From assembly GCA_018903185.1 (NCBI GenBank), contig JAHIQV010000050.1:1-5883 (forward strand): 5,883 nt of DNA, given 5' to 3'. Shown one piece after another: positions 1-5,755 of the stretch. The notes under the pieces are model-generated. The model saw only the letters and a list, made by a program, of their open reading frames with translations. It was not told the DNA's origin and made no database searches. Position 1 is the stretch's first letter; every line of letters starts with the position of its first letter. The stretch is from Gammaproteobacteria bacterium. Lineage in GTDB: Bacteria > Pseudomonadota > Gammaproteobacteria > Burkholderiales > Burkholderiaceae_C. A program made the translations under genes and the position numbers.

Positions 1-130
1 CCTGCGTCTGACCGCGGATGTGTGTATCGCCGCGCTCGGGGACCATGCCGGCGAGGTAGACCACGCCGTTGAACACCGCCGCTTCGCTGTAGCGGGCCGC
101 CACGCCGTGGCGCTGAATATCGTTGCTCAT
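1..130 (-). CDS. RidA (YjgF/UK114) family protein, 5' part only
   Basis: Only the first 43 codons lie in the window; the gene runs off the left edge. The peptide begins MSNDIQRHGVAARYSEAAVF and continues NGVVYLAGMVPERGD, which fits the N-terminal strands of RidA-type proteins (the R-Y-S-E-A and N-G-x-V-Y-L-A-G pattern). Family members often deaminate reactive enamine/imine intermediates such as 2-aminoacrylate in the cytoplasm, but the RidA superfamily has several subfamilies. The arginine that marks active deaminases lies beyond the window, so activity cannot be judged. The ATG at 130-128 overlaps the plsY stop codon as ATGA. The only purine-rich stretch upstream (GGGG) sits about 11 nt away, so translation is probably coupled to plsY. 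It is the last visible gene of the minus-strand run. Confidence 0.8.
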   Translation of the reverse strand, partial: MSNDIQRHGVAARYSEAAVFNGVVYLAGMVPERGDTHIRGQTQ

Positions 131-756
131 TGGCTTTTGGACCCCAGTTTGCTTTCTTTGCCGGCGAAAAGCCGGTTGATGTTTTCAGCGTGGCGCCACA
201 CCAGCAGGATGCCCATGACCGCCAGGCTCAGCACCATCACATTCGGCGCGTCCCAGGCCACCTGGCGGCCAAACAGGTAGTACGCCGGGGCGAACACCGC
301 CGTGACGATGGAGGCGAGCGAGGAATAGCGGAAGAAAAACGCCACGATCACCCAGGTGGCCAGCGAAGCGAGGCCGAGCCAGGGGTTGAAACCGAGGATC
401 ACGCCGGCCGCCGTGGCCACACCCTTGCCACCCTGGAAGCGGAAGAACACCGGATACAGGTGCCCGAGAAAAGCCGCCAGGCCGACCAGCGCCACCGTCC
501 CATCGCCCAGCCCCCAGGCATCGCCCCACCACTTCACGGCCACCACCGGCAGCCAGCCCTTGAAGGCATCCAGCAGCAGCGTGACGATGGCGGCGGCCTT
601 GCTGCCCGAGCGCAGCACGTTGGTGGCGCCGGGGTTCTTGCTGCCGAAGGTGCGCGGGTCGTTCAGGCCCATCGCGCGACTGACCAGCACGGCAAAAGAC
701 AACGAACCGATCAGGTAGGCGGCCACGGTGGCGATGGCGGGGTAGAGGGATTCCAA
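127..756 (-). CDS. plsY: Glycerol-3-phosphate acyltransferase PlsY (acyl-phosphate dependent)
   Basis: A 209-residue integral inner-membrane enzyme that transfers an acyl group from acyl-phosphate to glycerol-3-phosphate, giving lysophosphatidate, the first step of phospholipid synthesis. The family motifs are present in order: SKNPGATNVLR (residues 39-49), LGHLYPVFFRFQGGKGVAT (97-115, with the glycine-rich GGKG loop), and RHAENINRLFAGKE (188-201). Hydrophobic segments near residues 5-25, 55-75, 85-105, 118-142 and 147-185 fit the five-helix fold. Length matches the usual 195-215 residues. I chose the TTG at 756-754: an AGGA/GAGGA-type ribosome site (plus-strand TCCTC, 764-768) lies 7 nt upstream, the product starts MESLYPAIATVAAYLIGS as expected, and no ATG or GTG lies nearby. 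The open frame continues upstream to about 1005, but that extension overlaps ybaK and is not PlsY-like. There is a 64-nt gap to ybaK and an ATGA overlap with the ridA-like gene. Confidence 0.95.
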   Translation of the reverse strand: MESLYPAIATVAAYLIGSLSFAVLVSRAMGLNDPRTFGSKNPGATNVLRSGSKAAAIVTLLLDAFKGWLPVVAVKWWGDAWGLGDGTVALVGLAAFLGHLYPVFFRFQGGKGVATAAGVILGFNPWLGLASLATWVIVAFFFRYSSLASIVTAVFAPAYYLFGRQVAWDAPNVMVLSLAVMGILLVWRHAENINRLFAGKESKLGSKSQ

Positions 757-820
757 GGCGACGTCCTCGTTGTTGTTCTGGGGGTTCGCGTGTCCAGCGC
801 GCGCGGGCGGTTCCGGTCGC

Positions 821-1312
821 CTATTCTGCCAGCGCGCACTGCACGGCCCTGGCCCCCAGCGGACCGCTGAGCACGGCCGGATCGATGCCGACCAGGAAAC
901 CGCGCCGACCACCGTTGATCCAGATCTTCGGCAGCGCCAGCACCGTGGACTCCACCCACACCGGCATGTCGCGCTTGAGGCCAAAGGGCGAGGTGCCGCC
1001 CACAAAATAGCCGCTGTGCCGGTTCGCCACTTCGGGCTTGCAGGGCTCGACCGACTTGGCGCCGATCTGGCGCGCCAGGTTCTTGGTGGACACCGTGCGG
1101 TTGCCGTGCATCAGCACCGCCAGCGGCTTCGCCGCCTCGTCCTGCATGATCAGCGTCTTGACCACGGCGAAGGGATCGAAGCCCAGCACCGCCGCGCTGT
1201 GCTGCGCGCCGCCGTGCTCCAGGTACTCATAGGGGTGCTCGGTGAAGACCACGCCATGGGCCTTGAGCCAGGCGGTGGCGGGGGTTTCAGAGATGTGGGT
1301 CTTCTTCGCCAT
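821..1312 (-). CDS. ybaK: Cys-tRNA(Pro)/aminoacyl-tRNA deacylase, YbaK/EbsC family
   Basis: A 163-residue cytoplasmic editing protein. Family members hydrolyse Cys-tRNA(Pro) and related mischarged tRNAs in trans, preventing cysteine at proline codons. Seen here: the VVKTLIM segment with the conserved lysine (K52, the counterpart of the essential lysine of YbaK), GNRTVSTKNLAR (70-81), SGYFVGGTSPFGLKR (100-114) and the C-terminal INGGRRGFLVGIDP (132-145). Length matches full-length YbaK (about 155-165), so this is the stand-alone protein and not a ProRS INS domain. The ATG at 1312-1310 overlaps the reductase stop by one base (TGATG). A GTG one codon earlier (1315-1313) would also be possible and gives 164 residues. 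The neighbours, an oxidoreductase and a lipid gene, suggest housekeeping co-transcription more than a shared pathway. Confidence 0.93.
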   Translation of the reverse strand: MAKKTHISETPATAWLKAHGVVFTEHPYEYLEHGGAQHSAAVLGFDPFAVVKTLIMQDEAAKPLAVLMHGNRTVSTKNLARQIGAKSVEPCKPEVANRHSGYFVGGTSPFGLKRDMPVWVESTVLALPKIWINGGRRGFLVGIDPAVLSGPLGARAVQCALAE

Positions 1313-2355
1313 CACTGGGCGGGATCGCGCAGTTCCCAGCGGATTTTGTCAATCTCTTTGAGCAGTTCGGGCGACAGCGCCGTGCCCCACGCATCCAGGC
1401 ATTCGTCCAGCTGCGCCAGCGAGGTCACACCGATGATGGTGCTGGCCACGCGCCAGTTGGTGTAGCAGAAGGCCAGCGCCAGTTGCGCCGGCGTCATGCC
1501 GTGCTCGCGGGCCAGCGCGTTGTAGCGGCGCGCGGCATCCAGCGCTTCCGGCCGGCCCCAGCGCTGTTTGCGCATCGAGTCGTACAGCGCCATGCGCCCG
1601 GCGTCGCCCACCAAGCCGTTGGCGTCGTATTTGCCGGTCAGCAGGCCGAAGCCCAGCGGTGAATACGCCAGCAGCGACACGCCCAGGCGGTGGCCGGTTT
1701 CGTCGAGCCCGTTTTCGTAGCTGCGGTTGATCAGGCAATACGGGTTCTGCACCGTGGCCACGCGCGGCAGGCCGTGCTGCTCGGCCAGGCGCACGAACTC
1801 GTGCACGCCGTAAGGTGTTTCGTTCGACAGGCCCACCGCCCGCACCTTGCCCGCTTTCACCAGATCGGCCAGCGCTTCGAGCTGCTCCAGCACGGAAACA
1901 CCCGGCTTGTCTTTGGCCGGATCGAAATACAGCGCGCCGAAGGCGGGCACGTTGCGCGCCGGCCAGTGGATCTGGTAGAGGTCGATCACGTCGGTCTGCA
2001 GGCGCTTGAGGCTGGCCTCGCAGGCCTCGATGATGCCGGCCTTGCTCACCTCGGGGCGCAGCCAGGGCATGCCGCGGGCGGGGCCGGCCACCTTGGTGGC
2101 CAGCACGAGTTTTTCGCGTGCGCCCGGGGTCCTGGCGAACCAGTTGCCGAGAATGGTTTCAGTGGCGCCGCAGGTTTCGGCCCGGGCGGGCACGGAATAC
2201 ATCTCGGCCGCGTCGATGAAGTTGACACCCCGTTCCAGCGAGCGGTCCAGGATCCGGTGGGCATCGGTCTCGTTGACCTGTTCACCAAAGGTCATGGTGC
2301 CGAGGCAGATGGGGGTGACTTGCAGGGCGCTGGCGCCCAGTGAAACAGTGTTCAT
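1312..2355 (-). CDS. Aldo/keto reductase, Tas-like
   Basis: A 347-residue NADP(H)-dependent oxidoreductase of the aldo/keto reductase superfamily, a cytoplasmic (beta/alpha)8 barrel. The catalytic tetrad is visible as D48 (FIDAAEMY), Y53, K88 (LATKVAG) and H130 (LYQIHWP). The cofactor-side motifs GLSNET (about 176-181) and QNPYCLINRSYE are also present. It resembles E. coli Tas more than generic aldo/keto reductases: GTMTFGEQ near the N-terminus, AEMYSVPAR-ET-G-TE, SLKRLQTDVIDLYQIHWP and LLAYSPLGFGLLTGKY all follow the Tas pattern, and length agrees (about 346). The physiological substrate is unknown. The ATG at 2355-2353 gives the canonical N-terminus, but no clear ribosome site precedes it (ACTTCTTC lies just upstream). 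It is the first gene of the minus-strand run and ends in the TGATG overlap with ybaK. Confidence 0.92.
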   Translation of the reverse strand: MNTVSLGASALQVTPICLGTMTFGEQVNETDAHRILDRSLERGVNFIDAAEMYSVPARAETCGATETILGNWFARTPGAREKLVLATKVAGPARGMPWLRPEVSKAGIIEACEASLKRLQTDVIDLYQIHWPARNVPAFGALYFDPAKDKPGVSVLEQLEALADLVKAGKVRAVGLSNETPYGVHEFVRLAEQHGLPRVATVQNPYCLINRSYENGLDETGHRLGVSLLAYSPLGFGLLTGKYDANGLVGDAGRMALYDSMRKQRWGRPEALDAARRYNALAREHGMTPAQLALAFCYTNWRVASTIIGVTSLAQLDECLDAWGTALSPELLKEIDKIRWELRDPAQ

Positions 2356-2380
2356 GAAGAAGTGTGCAAATGCGTATGAC

Positions 2381-2411
2381 TTGAAATCGGAAGACCGAAA
2401 CGGTCTATAAG
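2381..2411 (+). promoter_or_regulatory. Candidate sigma-70 promoter for the OmpA-domain lipoprotein gene
   Basis: TTGAAA (2381-2386, 5 of 6 to the -35 consensus) and TATAAG (2406-2411, 5 of 6 to the -10 consensus) are separated by 19 bp, longer than the ideal 17. Transcription would begin near 2418, leaving a leader of about 60 nt before the ATG at 2480. This short AT-richer block stands out in the GC-rich surroundings. The long spacer keeps confidence modest. A promoter for the divergent reductase must also lie in this region, but I could not pick a convincing one. Confidence 0.35.
2392..2406. repeat. Perfect inverted repeat AGACCG-AAA-CGGTCT, possible operator
   Basis: Two 6-base arms are perfectly complementary around a 3-base centre. 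The repeat lies in the 124-nt gap between the divergent reductase and lipoprotein genes, inside the spacer of the candidate plus-strand promoter and touching its -10. The position suits a dimeric repressor, or an activator that compensates for a long spacer. A 6-bp stem with a 3-nt loop and no T run on either side is a poor terminator. I do not recognise the half-site as belonging to a named regulator. Confidence 0.4.
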
Positions 2412-2479
2412 TTTAGGGCCGCGGGAATGCCCCGTGTGTCGCCCGTGAACCCGTCTGCCTGATTGCTCTGGAGTTGCCC

Positions 2480-2920
2480 ATGTACCGATTCAAGCCCCTG
2501 TACCTGCTTTCTGCCCTGGCCTTGTGTGTCGCCGTGGCGGGCTGTGGCACGCCCGGCCGGGGTCCTGGCCCAGGGCCCGACCGTTCTGGCCCAGCCACTG
2601 GAACCGCGCTTGATATGCCCGTCGCGGAAGCATTTGCACCAGGGCGCTCGGCCGTCAAACCCGCCCTCGCCCGCGAGCTCAATGCCCTCGCGCAACGGCT
2701 GCAGGGGCGAGGCTATTCGCGCCTGCGCATCGTGGGCCCCGGCGACGAGACGGGCCGTGCAACGTCCAACCGGCTGCTGGCGCTGGACCGCGCGCACAGC
2801 GTGCGCGATTACCTGATCGCACGCGGTCTGTCGGTAACGCGGCTGCAGGCCGAAGGCCTGGCGGCGAGCCGCAGCCTGGAAATCCACATCACCGCGCCGC
2901 CCGGTCGCGGCTCCCGCTGA
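2480..2920 (+). CDS. OmpA-family C-terminal-domain outer-membrane lipoprotein (short)
   Basis: A 146-residue predicted lipoprotein. Residues 1-21 are a signal peptide (basic start YRFK, then a leucine/alanine core). A VAGC lipobox puts the lipidated cysteine at C22, and glycine at +2 favours sorting to the outer membrane. A Gly/Pro-rich linker (about 23-41) follows, then an OmpA-like peptidoglycan-binding domain (about 48-139). In that domain GPGDETG (86-92) stands where GHTDxxG is usual, and N97-RLLALDRA replaces NxxLSxxRA. D89 and R104 are 15 residues apart, as are the diaminopimelate-binding Asp and Arg of OmpA, so binding may be kept although the usual histidine is proline. I chose ATG 2480 because GGAG (2470-2473) lies 6 nt upstream; an in-frame TTG at 2474 is less likely. 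It is probably a periplasmic anchor between outer membrane and peptidoglycan. The gene stands alone. Confidence 0.8.
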   Translation: MYRFKPLYLLSALALCVAVAGCGTPGRGPGPGPDRSGPATGTALDMPVAEAFAPGRSAVKPALARELNALAQRLQGRGYSRLRIVGPGDETGRATSNRLLALDRAHSVRDYLIARGLSVTRLQAEGLAASRSLEIHITAPPGRGSR

Positions 2921-2926
2921 GGGTCT

Positions 2927-4678
2927 TCACGCCAGCGCCCGGGCCCGCGCCTCTTCCTGCTGGCGCAACACGCGACGCTGCACCTTGCCGGTGGTGGTCA
3001 TGGGCAGGGACTCGACGAATTCGATCTCTTTCGGGTACTCGTACGGTGCGAGCTTGCCCTTCACATGGGCCTGCAGTTCCGCCGTGAGACGCACTTCAAA
3101 CCCGGCATCACCCAGGCTTCGCCCTGGCTTGGCGTTGAGGTATTCCTGCGCCAGCACCACATAGGCCTTGACCACCGCACCGCGCTCGGCGTCGGGCTTG
3201 GGCACCACCGCCGCGTTGGCCACCGCCGGGTGCTTGACCAGGCAGTTTTCGATCTCGCCCGGCCCGATGCGATAACCCGCGGCCTTGAACACGTCGTCGG
3301 CCCGGCCCTGGTACCAGAGATAGCCCTCGGCGTCGCGGATGGCCATGTCGCCGGTGCGGCACCAGCTGCTGGCCATGTCGCCGGTGAACTTGGCGCGCGT
3401 GGCGGCCTCGTTCTTCCAGTAGCCGAGGAAAAAGATCGGGTCCGGGTCGCCGTGCACGTCCAGCCGGTGCACCGCCACGTCGCCCGGCACGCCCACCGGG
3501 CACTCGTGACCTTCGTCGTCGATCACCGCCACCCGGTGCCCGGGGTAGCCTTTGCCCATCGACCCCGGCTTGGCCGGGTAGAGCCGCGCGCAGTTGCCCA
3601 CGATGTAGTTGATCTCGGTCTGGCCAAACATTTCGTTGACCGTCACGCCCAGCTGTTTCTGGCAGTAGGCAAACACCGCGTCACCCACGGCCTCGCCCGC
3701 GCTCATGATGGCCTGCAGCTGCACCCGGAACTGTTTTCGCGGCTGGGGATAGGCCTTCATCATGGCCTTGAGCGCGGTCGGAAACAGGAAGGTGTGCGTG
3801 ACGCCGTGGCGCTCCATCAGTTCGAACGCGGCCTGCGGGCTGAAGCGGCCGTTGAAGGCCACGATGGGGCGGCCGAAATACAGCGAGGGCAGCAGCGCGT
3901 CCATCAGGCCGCCGGTCCAGGCCCAGTCGGCCGGCGACCAGAACACCGCCTGCGACGGCTTCGTCGCATCGAAGGGATCAAAGCCGAACCAGTTCTGGCT
4001 GCAGACAAAGCCCGTGAGGTTGCCGATGAGCGCACGGTGCGGGATCAGCGCGCCTTTGGGGTTGCCGGTGGTGCCGCTGGTGTAGATCAGCACCGCGGCT
4101 TCGTCCGCCAGCGTGTCCACCGCCTTGAACCGCGGTGGGGCCGCGGCCAGCAGGTCGGCCCACGCCAGCGCACCCGGCGCCGGCGCGTCGACCGCGATCA
4201 GGGCGCGCAGCTGCGGGCACTGCCCGGCCACGGACTGCACCGCTGCCAGCGTGCTGGCGTCACAGATCGCCGTCACGGCCTCGCTGTCCTGCAGGCGGAA
4301 CTCCAGCGCCTCGGGGCCGAACAGCTGCGACAGCGGCATGCCCACCGCGCCCATCTGCAGCACGGCCATGTAGGCCACGGCGGTCTCGAAGCGCTGCGGC
4401 ATCACGATGGCCACCCGGTCGCCGCATCGCACGCCGAGCGCCGCTAGGGCGCTGGACAGGCGGTTCGCCTGCTGCTGCAGCTCGGCGTAACTGTGGTGGC
4501 GGTCGGGTTGTCCCGGCGCGGTGGCGATCACCGCGGTCTGCTGCGCCGTGGCCGGATCGGCGGCCCAGCGGCGCGAGCAGACGGCCGCCATGTTGAAGCG
4601 GCGAGGCACCTGCCAGCCAAAGCGGCCATGCAGATCGGCGTAGTGGTCGGGGGTGTCGCTGGCTTGACGCTGGCGCAT
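2927..4678 (-). CDS. Acyl-CoA synthetase, AMP-binding, medium-chain (ACSM-like) type
   Basis: A 583-residue adenylate-forming ligase that activates a carboxylic acid with ATP to an acyl-adenylate and passes it to CoA. The motifs appear in order: P-loop YTSGTTGNPKG (199-209), MFGQTE (350-355), PGSMGKGYPG (371-380), RTGD (441-444), hinge region GRADDVFKAAGYRIGPGEIE (458-477), and the C-terminal catalytic lysine K565 in TTTGKVQRRVLR. The stretch from PGSMGK through ADDV-x4-GYRIGP-x-EIEN to RG-VVKAYVVL follows the mammalian ACSM and bacterial medium-chain pattern better than FadD or acetyl-CoA synthetase. The substrate cannot be read from sequence. ATG 4678-4676 is preferred: GGAG lies 7 nt upstream and the product begins MRQRQASDTPDHY. 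The frame is open to 4744, but those 22 extra residues overlap the hydrolase and are unlike the family. It converges on the lipoprotein gene and diverges from the hydrolase. Confidence 0.93.
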   Translation of the reverse strand: MRQRQASDTPDHYADLHGRFGWQVPRRFNMAAVCSRRWAADPATAQQTAVIATAPGQPDRHHSYAELQQQANRLSSALAALGVRCGDRVAIVMPQRFETAVAYMAVLQMGAVGMPLSQLFGPEALEFRLQDSEAVTAICDASTLAAVQSVAGQCPQLRALIAVDAPAPGALAWADLLAAAPPRFKAVDTLADEAAVLIYTSGTTGNPKGALIPHRALIGNLTGFVCSQNWFGFDPFDATKPSQAVFWSPADWAWTGGLMDALLPSLYFGRPIVAFNGRFSPQAAFELMERHGVTHTFLFPTALKAMMKAYPQPRKQFRVQLQAIMSAGEAVGDAVFAYCQKQLGVTVNEMFGQTEINYIVGNCARLYPAKPGSMGKGYPGHRVAVIDDEGHECPVGVPGDVAVHRLDVHGDPDPIFFLGYWKNEAATRAKFTGDMASSWCRTGDMAIRDAEGYLWYQGRADDVFKAAGYRIGPGEIENCLVKHPAVANAAVVPKPDAERGAVVKAYVVLAQEYLNAKPGRSLGDAGFEVRLTAELQAHVKGKLAPYEYPKEIEFVESLPMTTTGKVQRRVLRQQEEARARALA

Positions 4679-4700
4679 GAAGGGTCTCCGTCTCGTCTTT

Positions 4701-5621
4701 ATGATGAATCGAATGTACCAAGCCCTGAAAGACTCGCGCAGCACGTTTGTGCCGATCCGCCACCTGTCCTACCACGTGCGTCAGTGGGGTGAACCGGTGC
4801 CCGGACAGGCGCCGCTCGTGCTGGCGCACGGCTGGATGGACGTGTCGGCTTCGTGGCAGTTCATGGTGGACGCGCTGAAGGCCGATCGCTGGATCGTCGC
4901 GCCTGACTGGCGCGGCTTCGGCCTGACCCGGAGCGGCGATCCGGCCCCGGACAGCTACTGGTTCCCCGACTACCTGGCCGACCTCGACGCCCTGCTTGAC
5001 CATTTCGCGGGTGAGCAGCCGGTCGATCTGGTCGGCCACAGCATGGGCGGCAACGTGGCCATGATGTACGCCGGCGTGCGGCCGCAGCGCATCCGCCGCC
5101 TGGTGAACCTGGAAGGCTTCGGCCTGCCTGCCACGCGCCCGGCCCAGGCGCCCGAGCGTTATGCGAAGTGGATGGACGAGATCAAGGCCCTGCACCGCGG
5201 CGAGATGGACCTCAAACCCTACGAGTCGGCCGAAGGTGTGGCCCGCCGCCTGATGAAGACCAACCCGCGCCTGCCGCAGGACAAGGCCGACTGGCTGGCG
5301 CAGCACTGGGCAGCGCCCGATGCCCAGGGCCGCTGGCAGATCCTCGGGGACGTGGCCCACAAAGTGATCAGCGCCCACCTCTACCAGGTGGAAGAAGCGC
5401 TGGCGATCTACCGCCGCATCAGCGCGCCGGTGCTCAGCGTGACCGCGAGCGACGACAGCCTGAGCCAGTGGTGGAAAGACCAGTTCACGCTGGCGCAGTA
5501 TCACGAGCGCCTGCAGGTGGTACCCGACCTGCAGAACGCGGTGATCCAGGACGCGGCCCACATGCTGCACCACGACCAGCCGGAAGAACTCGCCCGACTG
5601 ATCGAGAACTTCCTGATCTGA
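4701..5621 (+). CDS. Alpha/beta-fold hydrolase
   Basis: About 306 residues, a single-domain alpha/beta hydrolase with no signal peptide, so probably cytoplasmic. Seen: LVLAHGWMD (39-47, oxyanion-side HG motif), IVAPDWRGFGLT (65-76), the nucleophile elbow GHSMGG with S114, a likely acid at D251 or D252 (VTASDDS), and the catalytic histidine H287 in DAAHMLHHDQPEEL near the end. The triad order Ser-Asp-His is intact. The substrate is not evident; ester, lactone or thioester hydrolysis are all possible. The start is uncertain. In-frame ATGs occur at 4677, 4701, 4704 and 4713 and none has a good ribosome site; I give 4701, and homology would only require the protein from about PIRHLSYHVRQWG. The 4677 ATG overlaps the start codon of the divergent synthetase. 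The hydrolase may share regulation with that gene, but a joint pathway is only inference. Confidence 0.88.
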   Translation: MMNRMYQALKDSRSTFVPIRHLSYHVRQWGEPVPGQAPLVLAHGWMDVSASWQFMVDALKADRWIVAPDWRGFGLTRSGDPAPDSYWFPDYLADLDALLDHFAGEQPVDLVGHSMGGNVAMMYAGVRPQRIRRLVNLEGFGLPATRPAQAPERYAKWMDEIKALHRGEMDLKPYESAEGVARRLMKTNPRLPQDKADWLAQHWAAPDAQGRWQILGDVAHKVISAHLYQVEEALAIYRRISAPVLSVTASDDSLSQWWKDQFTLAQYHERLQVVPDLQNAVIQDAAHMLHHDQPEELARLIENFLI

Positions 5622-5638
5622 GAGGCTGCCCTGAGGCT

Positions 5639-5673
5639 ATGCCGGGCCGTCAGTGCCAGGGGACGGCTGGCAT
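5639..5673. repeat. Imperfect inverted repeat (hairpin) between hydrolase and prfB
   Basis: ATGCC (5639-5643) pairs with GGCAT (5669-5673), and GCCGTC (5646-5651) pairs with GACGGC (5662-5667). That makes an 11-bp stem with a small 2x1 internal loop and a 10-nt apical loop. It begins 18 nt after the hydrolase stop, where a terminator would be expected. No T run follows on the plus strand (GAGAAAATC comes next), so intrinsic termination would be weak. It overlaps the candidate prfB promoter, whose -35 lies at the apical loop. Confidence 0.4.
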
Positions 5674-5681
5674 GAGAAAAT
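5653..5681 (+). promoter_or_regulatory. Candidate extended -10 sigma-70 promoter for prfB
   Basis: GTGCCA (5653-5658, 4 of 6 to consensus) and GAAAAT (5676-5681, 4 of 6) have an ideal 17-bp spacer, and a TG dinucleotide one base before the -10 (5673-5674) gives an extended -10. Transcription would start near 5688, with a leader of about 70 nt to the prfB ATG. The leader contains a small GGCGG-CTTC-CCGCC hairpin (5698-5711). The hexamers are individually weak, so this remains a candidate. Confidence 0.4.
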
Positions 5682-5755
5682 CGCGGATTCTGTCAACGGC
5701 GGCTTCCCGCCTGTCCGGCTGACTCCCATCCCCGAATTCCGATTGAGGCCCCATC

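Noticed and set aside
757..1005. N-terminal extension of plsY to 292 residues
   Set aside because: It overlaps ybaK in another frame, is Arg/Trp/Cys-rich and unlike PlsY. The TTG at 756 has a good ribosome site.
3065..4447. A 460-codon plus-strand open frame opposite the acyl-CoA synthetase
   Set aside because: It is antisense to a gene with full adenylation motifs. Its His/Arg/Gly/Ala-rich composition is typical of a GC-rich shadow frame, and no domain is recognisable.
4679..4744. Longer start for the synthetase, adding 22 residues
   Set aside because: It would overlap the hydrolase coding start and has no family similarity. ATG 4678 has GGAG 7 nt upstream.
4260..5573. A 437-codon minus-strand open frame across the synthetase 5' end and the hydrolase
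   Set aside because: It is a shadow of two real genes with intact catalytic motifs. Its sequence is low-complexity His/Arg/Gly/Val-rich with no family pattern.
5672..5722. A 16-codon open frame (MRKSRILSTAASRLSG) upstream of prfB, as a possible leader peptide
   Set aside because: It has no ribosome site, and its ATG would lie upstream of the candidate transcription start. Short frames like this are expected by chance.
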